DNA from: JBCCFK01 sp965262315
Lineage (GTDB): Bacteria; Actinomycetota; Acidimicrobiia; Acidimicrobiales; UBA8592
DNA: 36,278 nt
Direction of reading: 5' to 3'
Assembly (NCBI GenBank): GCA_965262315.1
Contig: CBDHFJ010000004.1
Coordinates: 1-36,278 of the forward strand
Of the stretch, positions 1-8,071 are shown in pieces; position 1 is the stretch's first letter; each line of letters starts with the position of its first letter. The position numbers and the translations under genes were made by a program. Under the pieces are notes generated by a model that did not search any database, was not told the origin of the DNA, and worked only from the letters and a program-made list of their open reading frames with translations.

Positions 1-2259
1 TACCCCCTCGGCCGCTGTCCGAAGCTCAAGTTCACGGTCAGCTCCGATCGTCGCTCCAACGGTCACTACGGCAGAAAGCTGAAGGCGCAGCATCGAATTG
101 ACGTGCCGCACGACCGCTGGACGAAGGAAGCCACCTATAACGACAAGCCCATCGAGGAGTCGCCGGAGCTCTACCTCTACCTCGACGCCGTCAAGCGAGC
201 GGCGATCACGGACCACGTGATCGCACTCGTGAACGAGCTCGCCCGCTGGCTCTCGGAATCCCGGCGGATGGCGGTGCTTGATCTCGACGTGATGGAGTAC
301 TCCGAACTGATCAGCGAGGACGGCTTCGACTTCTGGTGGCAGGACAAGATCTCCAAGGCGGTCCTCAGGTACGCGCTGGCTCTGCATCGTCTCGATGAGC
401 ACGGCGCGGGTCGCGTGCTCATGGAGGAGATCCTCGGCGACCGCGAGGCCCATCTCCAGGACGTCATTCCCCAGCGCCTGGTCGCGCAGCTCATCCAGGT
501 CGAGGATGCCGGGGCCGAGCTCTGGTCCGGCATCCGCCGGGTCGAAGAGAGTGTCTACAAGGAGCACAAGCTCGACCTGCTCACCAAGCTGCGCCGCCCG
601 ATCGTGAAGATCATGAGCACGTTCACGCCGAAGTTCGTGGCGTCGATCGACAAGCTCGACATGGCTTACGACGTGCACCAGGCGCTGTTCCGACGGCTCG
701 GCTTCAACAAGATCGCGCTCGTTAACACCTTCGACAGCGTCGAGATCGGCGATGACGATGTCTTCAAGGCCGTCAAACAGTTCATGCAGGGGGGCTACGA
801 CCACGCGCTCGTGTTCAACGGCCGGCCGGTCTCCCGCCGGATGGACGGTTTCGCGGCCGGGCCCACCGGCGAGCGCTCCAGATTCTGGAAGTCGGATATC
901 GCCCGCGGAATCATGACGGATGCCGACGGGCGAATGCGCCTGGACGAGCGGGTTCGCAACTCGGCCCTATCGCTGCACATCGAGAAGTCCGATCACGCCC
1001 TCATCAAGAAGGCACAGGACCTGTTCCAGACGCACTGGCACGGCGACACGATGGCCGGCGCGTACTGCGGCAGCGTGCTCATGACGGGGTTTGCGGCGAT
1101 CAACACCGTCTTCACAGTCGCGTCGATCCTCAAGGGTCATAAGACGAGCGGGCTCGACGTGACACGAGCCATCCTCGGCGCCATGGACACCACGGTGAAC
1201 GCGATCGATATGTTTCACCGGACGCAGAACTGGCGTCGCGCCGGTGCGTTCAAGCCGTCGGCCCGCTGGGGCAGCGCGCTCAGCGGCGGGGCGGCGGGCA
1301 TCGGCGTCGTTGCGGGCTTCGTCGAGTTTCACAGTGAGGCGCAGAAGCTCACCACGGCCGCGGTGGAATCACCACACTCCGGTGAAGGGTGGGGACACTT
1401 CATGCTCGCGACCGGAGCCGTGGCCGGCGTGTTCACGTCGTCCGTTGCCCTCGCCGCCGCCGTTTGCGGCGGGGCCGCGGTGGCGACGCTCTCCGGTCCT
1501 GCCGGTTGGGCGGCCCTCGCCGCGGTCGCCCTCGCGATCGCGGGGAACGCCGTGGTCAGCGCGTGCAGGCGTACCGCCTGGGAAGACTTCGCCAACCACT
1601 GTTTCCTCGGGCTTCGCGACGAGTCGTACGACTTCCTGCCGAAGGTGCTCGGCGGTCCGCTGGAGGGCGAGACCGCCGACCGCGTCCTGAAGAAGTTCCA
1701 GGACAACCCCGTCGTCCAGCGCGATGCGCTGAACTGCCTGCTCGCCCGGTTCAAGGTGAAGCTCGAGGACCCGCTTCGTCTGCGCGTCTATCCGGGCCGA
1801 ATGAACCGCGACGCCTACTTCCACATCAAGTGGGATATCCGGCTCCCGCGCGAGAACCGGCCTCGCCAGCCCCGCGTCGCCCTTGAGATGCTCTACGTTC
1901 CGTACTCGGACATCTTCTGGTCGCTCGATCCGTTCTACATCGATTGCGAGGAGGGAGACCTCATCTTCTCGCCCAGCCCGCGGCACGGCCTGCTCGACGT
2001 CGTCACGCACGACGGCTCGTCGGTGGAGGACGGAGGCATCATCACATCGTTCCGCATCCAGCCCGTGGTCAACGGCGGCCGCTACTACAAGTCGCTCCTC
2101 CAGGACTGGTCGATCACGATGGCGCTGATGATGGATGGCTCCGGAGGGCCGTCCGTCTCGCGTGACTACCGACGCGTCCCCCTCATGAAGTGGCTGCACA
2201 TCGAGCGGCAGGGCAGCAAGGTGCTCGGCAACGAGGAGACCGTCGCCCTCGACGGCTGA
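1..2259 (+). CDS. Large hypothetical protein with hydrophobic Gly/Ala segments, 5' end outside window
   Basis: The frame is open from base 1, so the gene begins upstream; the GTG at 103 is probably internal. The N-terminal ~300 residues are soluble and charged. Counting from that GTG, hydrophobic small-residue-rich stretches lie near residues 317-343, 389-410 and 433-489, resembling glycine-zipper membrane-inserting segments. A soluble C-terminal domain of ~220 residues follows. The next gene, 20 bases downstream on the same strand, is a DUF4280 (PAAR-like) protein, a family found with contractile injection systems. By inference this could be a membrane-active cargo or effector carried by the PAAR-like tip. 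I do not recognise a named family, and no structural injection-system genes are visible in the window. Confidence 0.7.
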   Translation, partial: YPLGRCPKLKFTVSSDRRSNGHYGRKLKAQHRIDVPHDRWTKEATYNDKPIEESPELYLYLDAVKRAAITDHVIALVNELARWLSESRRMAVLDLDVMEYSELISEDGFDFWWQDKISKAVLRYALALHRLDEHGAGRVLMEEILGDREAHLQDVIPQRLVAQLIQVEDAGAELWSGIRRVEESVYKEHKLDLLTKLRRPIVKIMSTFTPKFVASIDKLDMAYDVHQALFRRLGFNKIALVNTFDSVEIGDDDVFKAVKQFMQGGYDHALVFNGRPVSRRMDGFAAGPTGERSRFWKSDIARGIMTDADGRMRLDERVRNSALSLHIEKSDHALIKKAQDLFQTHWHGDTMAGAYCGSVLMTGFAAINTVFTVASILKGHKTSGLDVTRAILGAMDTTVNAIDMFHRTQNWRRAGAFKPSARWGSALSGGAAGIGVVAGFVEFHSEAQKLTTAAVESPHSGEGWGHFMLATGAVAGVFTSSVALAAAVCGGAAVATLSGPAGWAALAAVALAIAGNAVVSACRRTAWEDFANHCFLGLRDESYDFLPKVLGGPLEGETADRVLKKFQDNPVVQRDALNCLLARFKVKLEDPLRLRVYPGRMNRDAYFHIKWDIRLPRENRPRQPRVALEMLYVPYSDIFWSLDPFYIDCEEGDLIFSPSPRHGLLDVVTHDGSSVEDGGIITSFRIQPVVNGGRYYKSLLQDWSITMALMMDGSGGPSVSRDYRRVPLMKWLHIERQGSKVLGNEETVALDG

Positions 2260-2279
2260 ACCGTGACGAAAGGAACCCC

Positions 2280-2672
2280 ATGGCCAAGCAAGTCATCATG
2301 GGCGCCACCCTCGAATGCTCCGAGGGCACCACGCCGACCTCGCTCCTCGTCATCCCCTCGCACATGGTGATGGTCGAAGGACGTCCCGCGGCGACGAAGA
2401 TGGACTACGCGCCGATCGTCAACATCCCGACGTTCGGCATGTGCAACTCCTCGTCCAACCCCGCCGTCATCGCCGCCACCGCCGCCGCCTCCGGCACGAA
2501 GACGCCCGCCCCCTGCGTGCCCGCGACGGTCGCACCGTGGGACTCCGGGTCGCCCTCGGTGAAGCTCGGCGGTAACGAGGCCCTGACGGACGAGTGCACG
2601 TGCTCGTGCCTCTGGAACGGCACGATCGAGGTGTCCGACGCCGGGCAGTCGGATGAGAACATCGAGGCGTAG
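2280..2672 (+). CDS. DUF4280 / PAAR-like protein
   Basis: The 130-residue product starts at ATG 2280 behind an AAAGGA ribosome-binding site. It shows the DUF4280 pattern: an N-terminal VxxGATLECSEG stretch, a central NIPTFGMCNSSSNPAV stretch, then a TPAPCVPATVAPW stretch, a late GGNEALTDECTCSC stretch and regularly spaced cysteines. DUF4280 proteins are regarded as PAAR-like tip proteins of type VI secretion or related contractile injection systems, capping the spike and often encoded beside their effector. The preceding large gene with hydrophobic segments fits that arrangement. The family assignment comes from motif recognition; the delivery role is inference. Confidence 0.82.
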   Translation: MAKQVIMGATLECSEGTTPTSLLVIPSHMVMVEGRPAATKMDYAPIVNIPTFGMCNSSSNPAVIAATAAASGTKTPAPCVPATVAPWDSGSPSVKLGGNEALTDECTCSCLWNGTIEVSDAGQSDENIEA

Positions 2673-2702
2673 CCCCTCTCGACATCGCGTACCATCGCCC
2701 GC

Positions 2703-3110
2703 ATGCCGACCCGCGCGCTCACCATCGAAACCCCGGGCCGCGGCCTGCACGAGATCACCGATGCGGTCGCCGAGGCCGTGGCGGCGCTGGATCCGTCGCC
2801 GGATGGCTTGTGCACGGTCTTCGTGCGCCACACCTCGGCCAGCCTCGTGATCCAGGAGAACGCGGACCCGTCGGCGCGGCGCGACCTGGCGGCATGGTTC
2901 GACCGGCTCGTGCCCGAACGCGACGCGCTCTACACGCACACGGCCGAAGGGCCGGACGACATGCCCGCTCACATCAAGGCGGCCCTCACCGCCACGAGCG
3001 TCTCGATCCCGCTCTTCGATGGTCGCCTCGGCCTGGGCACGTGGCAGGGCATCTACCTGTGGGAGCACCGGTCGCGGGCCCATCGGCGCGAGGTGCTGGT
3101 TCACGCGTAG
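2703..3110 (+). CDS. yjbQ: YjbQ / UPF0047 family protein
   Basis: This 135-residue protein covers the whole usual length of the YjbQ (UPF0047) family. Recognisable features are the FVRHTSASLVIQENADP stretch, the Y-T-H region followed by EGPDDMPAHIKAAL, and the C-terminal LGTWQGIYLWEHR signature. Family members are small trimeric metal-binding proteins; some have been reported to have weak thiamine-phosphate synthase activity, and their physiological role is unsettled. It starts at ATG 2703, 30 bases after the DUF4280 gene, and ends 4 bases before the convergent AAA ATPase gene. Nothing ties it functionally to the neighbours. Confidence 0.9.
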   Translation: MPTRALTIETPGRGLHEITDAVAEAVAALDPSPDGLCTVFVRHTSASLVIQENADPSARRDLAAWFDRLVPERDALYTHTAEGPDDMPAHIKAALTATSVSIPLFDGRLGLGTWQGIYLWEHRSRAHRREVLVHA

Positions 3111-3113
3111 GAC

Positions 3114-4607
3114 TCACCCCGCCGGCTTGCAGCGATCCCGCGCCCACGCGCGCAGGCGGGCGATCCGCTCGGCCATCGTGACGGACAGCGGGGGCGAGCC
3201 CGCGAGCGCGGCGATGATGTGGTCGGTGGTCAGTTGCTGATCGGCGGAGAATGCGGTGTGGAGGGCCGCGATGATGCCCTGCTCGATCTCCGCGCCGCTG
3301 TACCCATCCGACGCTGCCGCGAGGGCCGCGACGTCAAACTCCTCGGGATCGCGGCCGCGGTTACGCAGATGGATCGACGCGATCTGCGCGCGAACCTCCG
3401 CCACCGGCAGATCGACGAAGAACACCTCGTCGAACCGGCCCTTGCGGAGGAGCTCCGGCGGCAGGGCCTCGATGTTGTTGGCGGTCGCCACCAGGAACAC
3501 TGGCTCGACGTGCTCCTGCATCCAGGTCAGCAGCGTGCCGAACATGCGCTGGGAGAGGCCGCCGTCGTTGCTCTGCGCCGCGGCGGAGGCGAAGCCCTTC
3601 TCGATCTCGTCGATCCACAGGACGACCGGGGCCATGCGCTCCGCCTGGTCCAGGGCGGAGCGGAGACGCCGCTCCGACTCACCGACGAAGCGGTCGTACA
3701 GCGCGGTCGGATCAAGGCGAAGCAGCGGGCGATTCCAGGCCGTGGCGATTGCCTTGGCGGAGAGGCTCTTGCCGGCGCCCTGGACGCCCAGGAGCAGGAT
3801 GCCCCGGGGGGCGGGCAGGCCGAAGGCCGCCGCCTCCTCGCTCACCGACTTCGACCGATGCTGCAGCCATGCCTTCAGGTGCACGAGCCCGCCGATCGAG
3901 GCGAGGTCCACCGGCGCCTCGACGTATTCGAGCAGCCCCTCGCCTTCGAGGTGGCGGCGCTTCAGGGCGAGCACGTGGTTGAGGTCCTCGGCATCGAACC
4001 GGCGATCCTCGGCGACGAGCTCGGCGATGATCCGGCGGGCCTGTCGGCGCGACAACCCGGCGAGATTGCGAATGATCGTGTCCAGGTGGCGGCGGGTGAG
4101 CTCGACCTCGACCGGCGCCTCACGATGCTCGGCCTTGAGCGTGTCGCGGAGGATCGACTCCAGCTCGGCGTCATCGGGCAGGGCGACGTCGAACCGCTCC
4201 GCGACGGCGCGAATCGGCTCCGGCCACGCCTCGGCATGATCGAGCAGAACGACCGTGGCCCGCTCGCGTTCGGCGTGATCGATCAGCTCCCGCAGGGCCC
4301 GAAGCGTGACGGGGTCGTCGAGGTGGCCGCGGAGGTCGGAGAGCACGCACACGGCTCGACCGGTGAGGTTCTGTCGGAGGTGATACAACGCCGCGGCGGG
4401 GGCCTCCGTCCCGTCCACCGGTCGCGGGTCGGCGAGCATCCCGCTGCTCACGCCCCGCGTTGCGGTCCAGAACCACATCGGCATGGAGGTCGGGGTCGCA
4501 TCGATCGCGAGGCTCGTGGCGTACGCCTCGTCGGTCGTCACCATGAGGACGCAGGGGTGCCCGGCGGTCAGGTGGCGGGCGAGTCGATCGGCATTCGTGT
4601 CAGCCAC
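3114..4607 (-). CDS. Ycf46-like AAA+ ATPase
   Basis: The 497-residue protein starts at GTG with GGAGG 8 bases upstream. Its N-terminal ~240 residues form a degenerate nucleotide-binding-like domain followed by a helical part, as in Ycf46-type AAA proteins. The C-terminal half is a complete AAA+ module: Walker A (GVQGAGKS, about residue 275), Walker B (VVLWIDEIEKG, about 330), a sensor-1 region (VATANN) and an arginine-finger region (RKGRFDEVFFVDLP). The family is known from cyanobacteria and plastids and is widespread in bacteria; its substrate is generally unknown. It converges with the YjbQ gene and diverges from the PEP-CTERM gene. Confidence 0.88.
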   Translation of the reverse strand: MADTNADRLARHLTAGHPCVLMVTTDEAYATSLAIDATPTSMPMWFWTATRGVSSGMLADPRPVDGTEAPAAALYHLRQNLTGRAVCVLSDLRGHLDDPVTLRALRELIDHAERERATVVLLDHAEAWPEPIRAVAERFDVALPDDAELESILRDTLKAEHREAPVEVELTRRHLDTIIRNLAGLSRRQARRIIAELVAEDRRFDAEDLNHVLALKRRHLEGEGLLEYVEAPVDLASIGGLVHLKAWLQHRSKSVSEEAAAFGLPAPRGILLLGVQGAGKSLSAKAIATAWNRPLLRLDPTALYDRFVGESERRLRSALDQAERMAPVVLWIDEIEKGFASAAAQSNDGGLSQRMFGTLLTWMQEHVEPVFLVATANNIEALPPELLRKGRFDEVFFVDLPVAEVRAQIASIHLRNRGRDPEEFDVAALAAASDGYSGAEIEQGIIAALHTAFSADQQLTTDHIIAALAGSPPLSVTMAERIARLRAWARDRCKPAG

Positions 4608-4970
4608 GGGACAAGCCTCCGCAGGGGCGAGATCGGCCTGAATCGTACGCGATGGGGGAGATCGGGCGCCGTGGGCCGTTCGGGCACCCGCGGGGGACTG
4701 GGGCGGGGTTCGTCAAGATTCGACGAGGACTGTCCCCGGCGCGATCGGGGGGCTTGACAGCCACCCGGTCGATCCGGACACTCCGACCCTCGGTGGCCTG
4801 CCGCCACCCCCCTGAGAAGAGAGCGATGCGAAGAGAGCGAGCGTCCGGCCCGGTGCCGGGCGGGCGTGGCGTGTGGCCGCGCCGACTCGATCTGTTCTCT
4901 CGGTTCGCCTCGGCGCGGACCTGCCCCGTTTCGGCCGGCCTCGGCCCGCCCCGCTCCCAGGAGGAAAGTC
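4608..4970. promoter_or_regulatory. Divergent intergenic region with 11-bp direct repeat
   Basis: This 363-base region separates the leftward AAA ATPase gene from the rightward PEP-CTERM gene and must hold promoters for both. An 11-base direct repeat, GAAGAGAGCGA, occurs at 4816-4826 and 4830-4840 (14-base period) and could be a regulator site. A good ribosome-binding site (AGGAGGA) lies at about 4959-4965. I see no clear sigma-70 -35/-10 pair and no small gene. Confidence 0.4.
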
Positions 4971-5576
4971 ATGAAGATTCTCGCCGCCACCGTCACCCTC
5001 GCCGCGTTCTCCGCCTCCGCGTCCGCCGCGGTGTGGATCAACGAGTTCCACTACGACAACTCCGGTGGCGACCTCAACGAGTTCGTCGAGGTCGTCGTCA
5101 GCCCCGACGAGCTGACGCCCCTCAGCGACATCACGCTCACGCTCTACAACGGCAACGGTGGTTCCTCCTATGGCAGCCACGCCCTCGACACCTTCACCGA
5201 GGGTGACACCGTGGACGGCTTCACGATCTACTACAAGGAGATCTCCGGCATCCAGAACGGTGCGCCGGACGGCATGTCCCTCGACCTGAGCGGCAGCCTC
5301 GTGGAGTTCATCAGCTACGAAGGCACCTTTGATGGCGCGGGCGGCGTCGCCGACGGCGTGACCAGCAGCGACATCGGCGTGTCCGAGGGCAGTGGCACGA
5401 CGGAGTTCAGCTCCCTCGGCCTCACCGGCGGCCCCGGCAGCTTCTCCTGGACCAACTTCGATGACACCGCGACGAAGGGCTCGATCAACGTCGGCCAGAC
5501 GTTCGTCCCGGCGCCGGGCGCGATCGCCCTGCTCGGCCTCGCCGGCTTCGCCGGGCGTCGTCGCCGTCGCGGCTGA
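4971..5576 (+). CDS. Secreted PEP-CTERM-like protein with lamin-tail-like domain
   Basis: The 201-residue protein starts at ATG 4971 after AGGAGGA. Residues 1-19 form a Sec signal peptide (MKILAATVTLAAFSASASA). The mature part opens with VWINEFHYDN and later has LYNGNGG, IQNGAPDG and DIGVSEGSG. This pattern is typical of lamin-tail-like domains found in extracellular bacterial proteins, sometimes joined to nucleases; no nuclease domain is present here. The C-terminus (VPAPGAIALLGLAGFAG followed by RRRRRG) is a PEP-CTERM-type sorting signal: a P-rich motif, a hydrophobic helix and a basic tail. Such tails are recognised by exosortases in Planctomycetota and others; no exosortase gene is in the window. 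An efficient terminator follows. Confidence 0.88.
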   Translation: MKILAATVTLAAFSASASAAVWINEFHYDNSGGDLNEFVEVVVSPDELTPLSDITLTLYNGNGGSSYGSHALDTFTEGDTVDGFTIYYKEISGIQNGAPDGMSLDLSGSLVEFISYEGTFDGAGGVADGVTSSDIGVSEGSGTTEFSSLGLTGGPGSFSWTNFDDTATKGSINVGQTFVPAPGAIALLGLAGFAGRRRRRG

Positions 5577-5607
5577 TCCGACACCTTCCGGAGGGGAGGA
5601 AGCAGGA

Positions 5608-5650
5608 CCACCGGGCCCGCCCGTCAGGGAGGGCCCGGTGGATTGTTTTT
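5608..5650 (+). terminator. Rho-independent terminator after PEP-CTERM gene
   Basis: A perfect 11-bp stem (5608-5618 with 5631-5641, CCACCGGGCCC pairing with GGGCCCGGTGG) has a 12-base loop and is followed directly by ATTGTTTTT. It begins 32 bases after the PEP-CTERM stop codon. Confidence 0.9.
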
Positions 5651-5674
5651 GGAGGCGCCACCGTAATGGTGACG

Positions 5675-6340
5675 TCAGTTCGGCGGGGTGTCCGTGTCCG
5701 AGTCCGGCGCCGACTCCGCGGCTCCGGTGGCCGGTGCCGAGGCAGCCCCGGCGGGGGCCGTGGGCGAGGCCGTTCCGAGCCGGCGATCGTCGGCGGTCGA
5801 GCGGAGCTGATCGGGCCCTTCGGACCAGATCTGCACGCCTTCGGCCGTCGGAACGAGATACAGCGGCGCCTCGTCGCGGTCCGTCGGGACTTCCGTCACG
5901 AGGCCGGCGGTGATCAGCGCTTCCATCGAATCCGGCGCGACGCCGCGGGTGTCGCGGAACGTGCGAATCGCCTGCTCCACTGAGCGGATCGCGTTCTGCT
6001 CCTCGGCGGCATCGCCGAGAACCACTGCACCGCCGACCGCGGCGGTGCCGGCCGCAGCGAAGATCAGGCCCACGACGAAGATGGCGATGAAGAGGTAGAG
6101 GCTGCCGATGAACCCGACGATCGTGCCGGCGATCGCCAGACCGCGGGGAGGACGGCGCAGCGCGATCAGCGACAGGATCAGACCGACGAAGGCGACGAAT
6201 CCCAGCATCGGGAAGCAGAGGCCGAAGATCCCGACCATCGCGCAGACGAACCCGGCGATGCCGAGCCCGTTCGTCGGCGGCGCGGCCACGTGCACCACGG
6301 TGTTGCCGCTGACGGGCGGGGGAGACGGCGACTGGCTCAT
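5675..6340 (-). CDS. DUF4190-like small membrane protein
   Basis: The 221-residue protein starts at ATG 6340 behind GGAGGA; the frame stays open upstream, but that part has no ribosome-binding site and low-complexity composition. After a proline/serine-rich N-terminus, two hydrophobic regions lie near residues 25-62 and 68-105 (GLGIAGFVCAMVGIFGLCFP; AIAGTIVGFIGSLYLFIAIF). This resembles DUF4190 proteins, where a short polar turn links membrane helices. The C-terminal half is soluble, with a type II pseudopilin-like region (IRTFRDTRGVAPDSMEALITAGL) and an Ala/Pro/Asp-rich tail. It lies 43 bases beyond the TolC gene on the same strand. Its function is unknown. Confidence 0.7.
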   Translation of the reverse strand: MSQSPSPPPVSGNTVVHVAAPPTNGLGIAGFVCAMVGIFGLCFPMLGFVAFVGLILSLIALRRPPRGLAIAGTIVGFIGSLYLFIAIFVVGLIFAAAGTAAVGGAVVLGDAAEEQNAIRSVEQAIRTFRDTRGVAPDSMEALITAGLVTEVPTDRDEAPLYLVPTAEGVQIWSEGPDQLRSTADDRRLGTASPTAPAGAASAPATGAAESAPDSDTDTPPN

Positions 6341-6383
6341 GCGGTCCTCCAGGGTCCCGGCCCCCGGCGGGGGCGGCGCTTGA

Positions 6384-8039
6384 TCACTCCGCGACCGCGT
6401 CCCAGCGGACACGGCCGTGACCGAGCAGCGTACCGGTGGCAAACGCGATGTCCACCTGGGCGATCTGGTAGTCGGCGAGGGCCTGGATCTCGGCGGACTG
6501 CGCATCGGCAAGCTGCGTCGCGGCGTCGAGCACGTCGGTGCTCGTCCGCAGGCCCTGGTCGAACTGGCGGCGCTCGGCTTCCAGGGTGCGCCCGGCCAGG
6601 ATTGCGGCCTGGCGGGCCGCGAGGATGCGCTGCCAGTCCTGGTCGAGGCGATCCAGGGCGTCCAGCACCTCCTGGCGGATCGACTGGGCCCGGAGTTCGC
6701 GGGTGGCGAGGCGCTGCAGGCGCGTCAGCACCGCCTGATGGACGCGGGCCCGTGCGGCCTGGTTGCCGATCGGTACTTCCGCGCCCAGCCCGATCGACCA
6801 GGTGTCGAAGGTCGACGCCTCGATCTGATCCCAGGCGCGGCGCCGGCTCGTGCTGAGCCCGCCGAGGGCGTAGGAGTAGTCGAGGGTGACGAGGGGCAGC
6901 GCCTGGTTGCGCTGGAAGTCGATCGTGCTCGCGTCCTGGGCGATCTGCAGCTCCAGTTCGAGCATCTCCATGCGGTTGGCGATCGCCTCCTCGCACAGGG
7001 CCTCGGCGGAGAGATCCAGGCCGACGGGGTCGGGCTCCGTGGCGACGGCAAGGCGAATGTCGGAGCTGATCGGCAGGGCGCCGTCGTTCATGATCCGCTT
7101 CAGCTCGCGCTGCCGCGTGCGGACGAGCGTCTCGGCGATGATGATCGCCTCCAGCCGGCTGGCCAGGCCCGATTGCGCGCGGGTGACCTCGATCTCGGGC
7201 ACGTCGCCCGCGGTGAACTTGCGCTCCGCCGTGCCGAGCTGTTCGACGGCCAGCTCATACTCCTGCTGGCGCACCTCGAGTTCGCGGTTGGCGGCGAAGA
7301 GGCGCCAGTAGGCGCGGTCGGCATTGGCCAGGATGCGGATGGCCTCGAGCTTCGTCCGGGCATCGGTGATCTGCTGCTGGTACCGGGCGACGCGGATCGA
7401 GTGCGCGTTGACGCGCGTCCCGGCGTTGCGGAGCAGCGGCTGGCTGACGCTGAACCGAACGTCCTGGCCGTACGCCGGGTTGAGCAGGCTGAACTGGTTG
7501 TTGGTGGCGCTCCGGCTGAACGGGATGTCCACCCGCGCGGTCGTGCCGTTGCGGAGCGGGATCCGGACGCCGAGGTCCAGGCTGCGGATATCCGAAGACG
7601 AGCTCTGGGTCGCGAACTCGGTCGGGCTCTCCGTCTGCGTGAGACGGGCCGAACCGGTGAACGTGGCTTCGAACTTCGCCTCCTCCTCATCCACCGTGCT
7701 GGCGGCGATCGCCGGATCGATGAGCTGCACCTGGAGATCCAGATTGTTGGCCAGGGCGGCGGCCCGCACCCGGGCGAGGTCGATGGAGAGCGTCTCGGCG
7801 TCCGGGTCGACGTTCAGCACGCTGGAGACGAGTTCCGCCGTGGCGGCCTCGACACTCACCGGTGGAGACTGCGAGCGGCCGGCGAGCTCCATGCGGTCGA
7901 TGGTCCGCAGCCGATCCAGGGGCGTCCGGAGGGCGAGATGATCATCGGGGCTGAAGAGGTCGCGGCAGCCGGGCAGGACGACGAGCGCCACGAGGACCAG
8001 CGGGCGAACCAGAGCACGGCGGGGGACGATCGGCAGCAT
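6384..8039 (-). CDS. TolC-family outer membrane efflux lipoprotein
   Basis: The 551-residue protein (from ATG 8039) begins with a lipoprotein signal peptide ending in the lipobox LPGC, with Cys25 as the lipidation site. Two TolC-type repeats follow, each rich in long amphipathic helices (for example QQQITDARTKLEAIRILANADRAYW cut into heptads, and the region around LGTAERKFTAGDVPEIEVTRAQ). TolC-family proteins form the trimeric outer-membrane exit duct of tripartite pumps. It is the last transport gene of the operon, after adaptor, ATPase and permease, which implies a complete MacAB-TolC-like pump. The frame continues upstream to 8186, but that would overlap the permease gene. A lipoprotein TolC and the gene order fit planctomycetes. 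Confidence 0.88.
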   Translation of the reverse strand: MLPIVPRRALVRPLVLVALVVLPGCRDLFSPDDHLALRTPLDRLRTIDRMELAGRSQSPPVSVEAATAELVSSVLNVDPDAETLSIDLARVRAAALANNLDLQVQLIDPAIAASTVDEEEAKFEATFTGSARLTQTESPTEFATQSSSSDIRSLDLGVRIPLRNGTTARVDIPFSRSATNNQFSLLNPAYGQDVRFSVSQPLLRNAGTRVNAHSIRVARYQQQITDARTKLEAIRILANADRAYWRLFAANRELEVRQQEYELAVEQLGTAERKFTAGDVPEIEVTRAQSGLASRLEAIIIAETLVRTRQRELKRIMNDGALPISSDIRLAVATEPDPVGLDLSAEALCEEAIANRMEMLELELQIAQDASTIDFQRNQALPLVTLDYSYALGGLSTSRRRAWDQIEASTFDTWSIGLGAEVPIGNQAARARVHQAVLTRLQRLATRELRAQSIRQEVLDALDRLDQDWQRILAARQAAILAGRTLEAERRQFDQGLRTSTDVLDAATQLADAQSAEIQALADYQIAQVDIAFATGTLLGHGRVRWDAVAE

Positions 8040-8071
8040 GGAGATCCGGGGCAGCAGGGGACGAAGATCGA

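Noticed and set aside
3219..4757. 512-residue plus-strand frame opposite the AAA ATPase
   Set aside because: Antisense shadow of the AAA ATPase gene; composition is Arg/Gly/Asp-rich with no family motifs.
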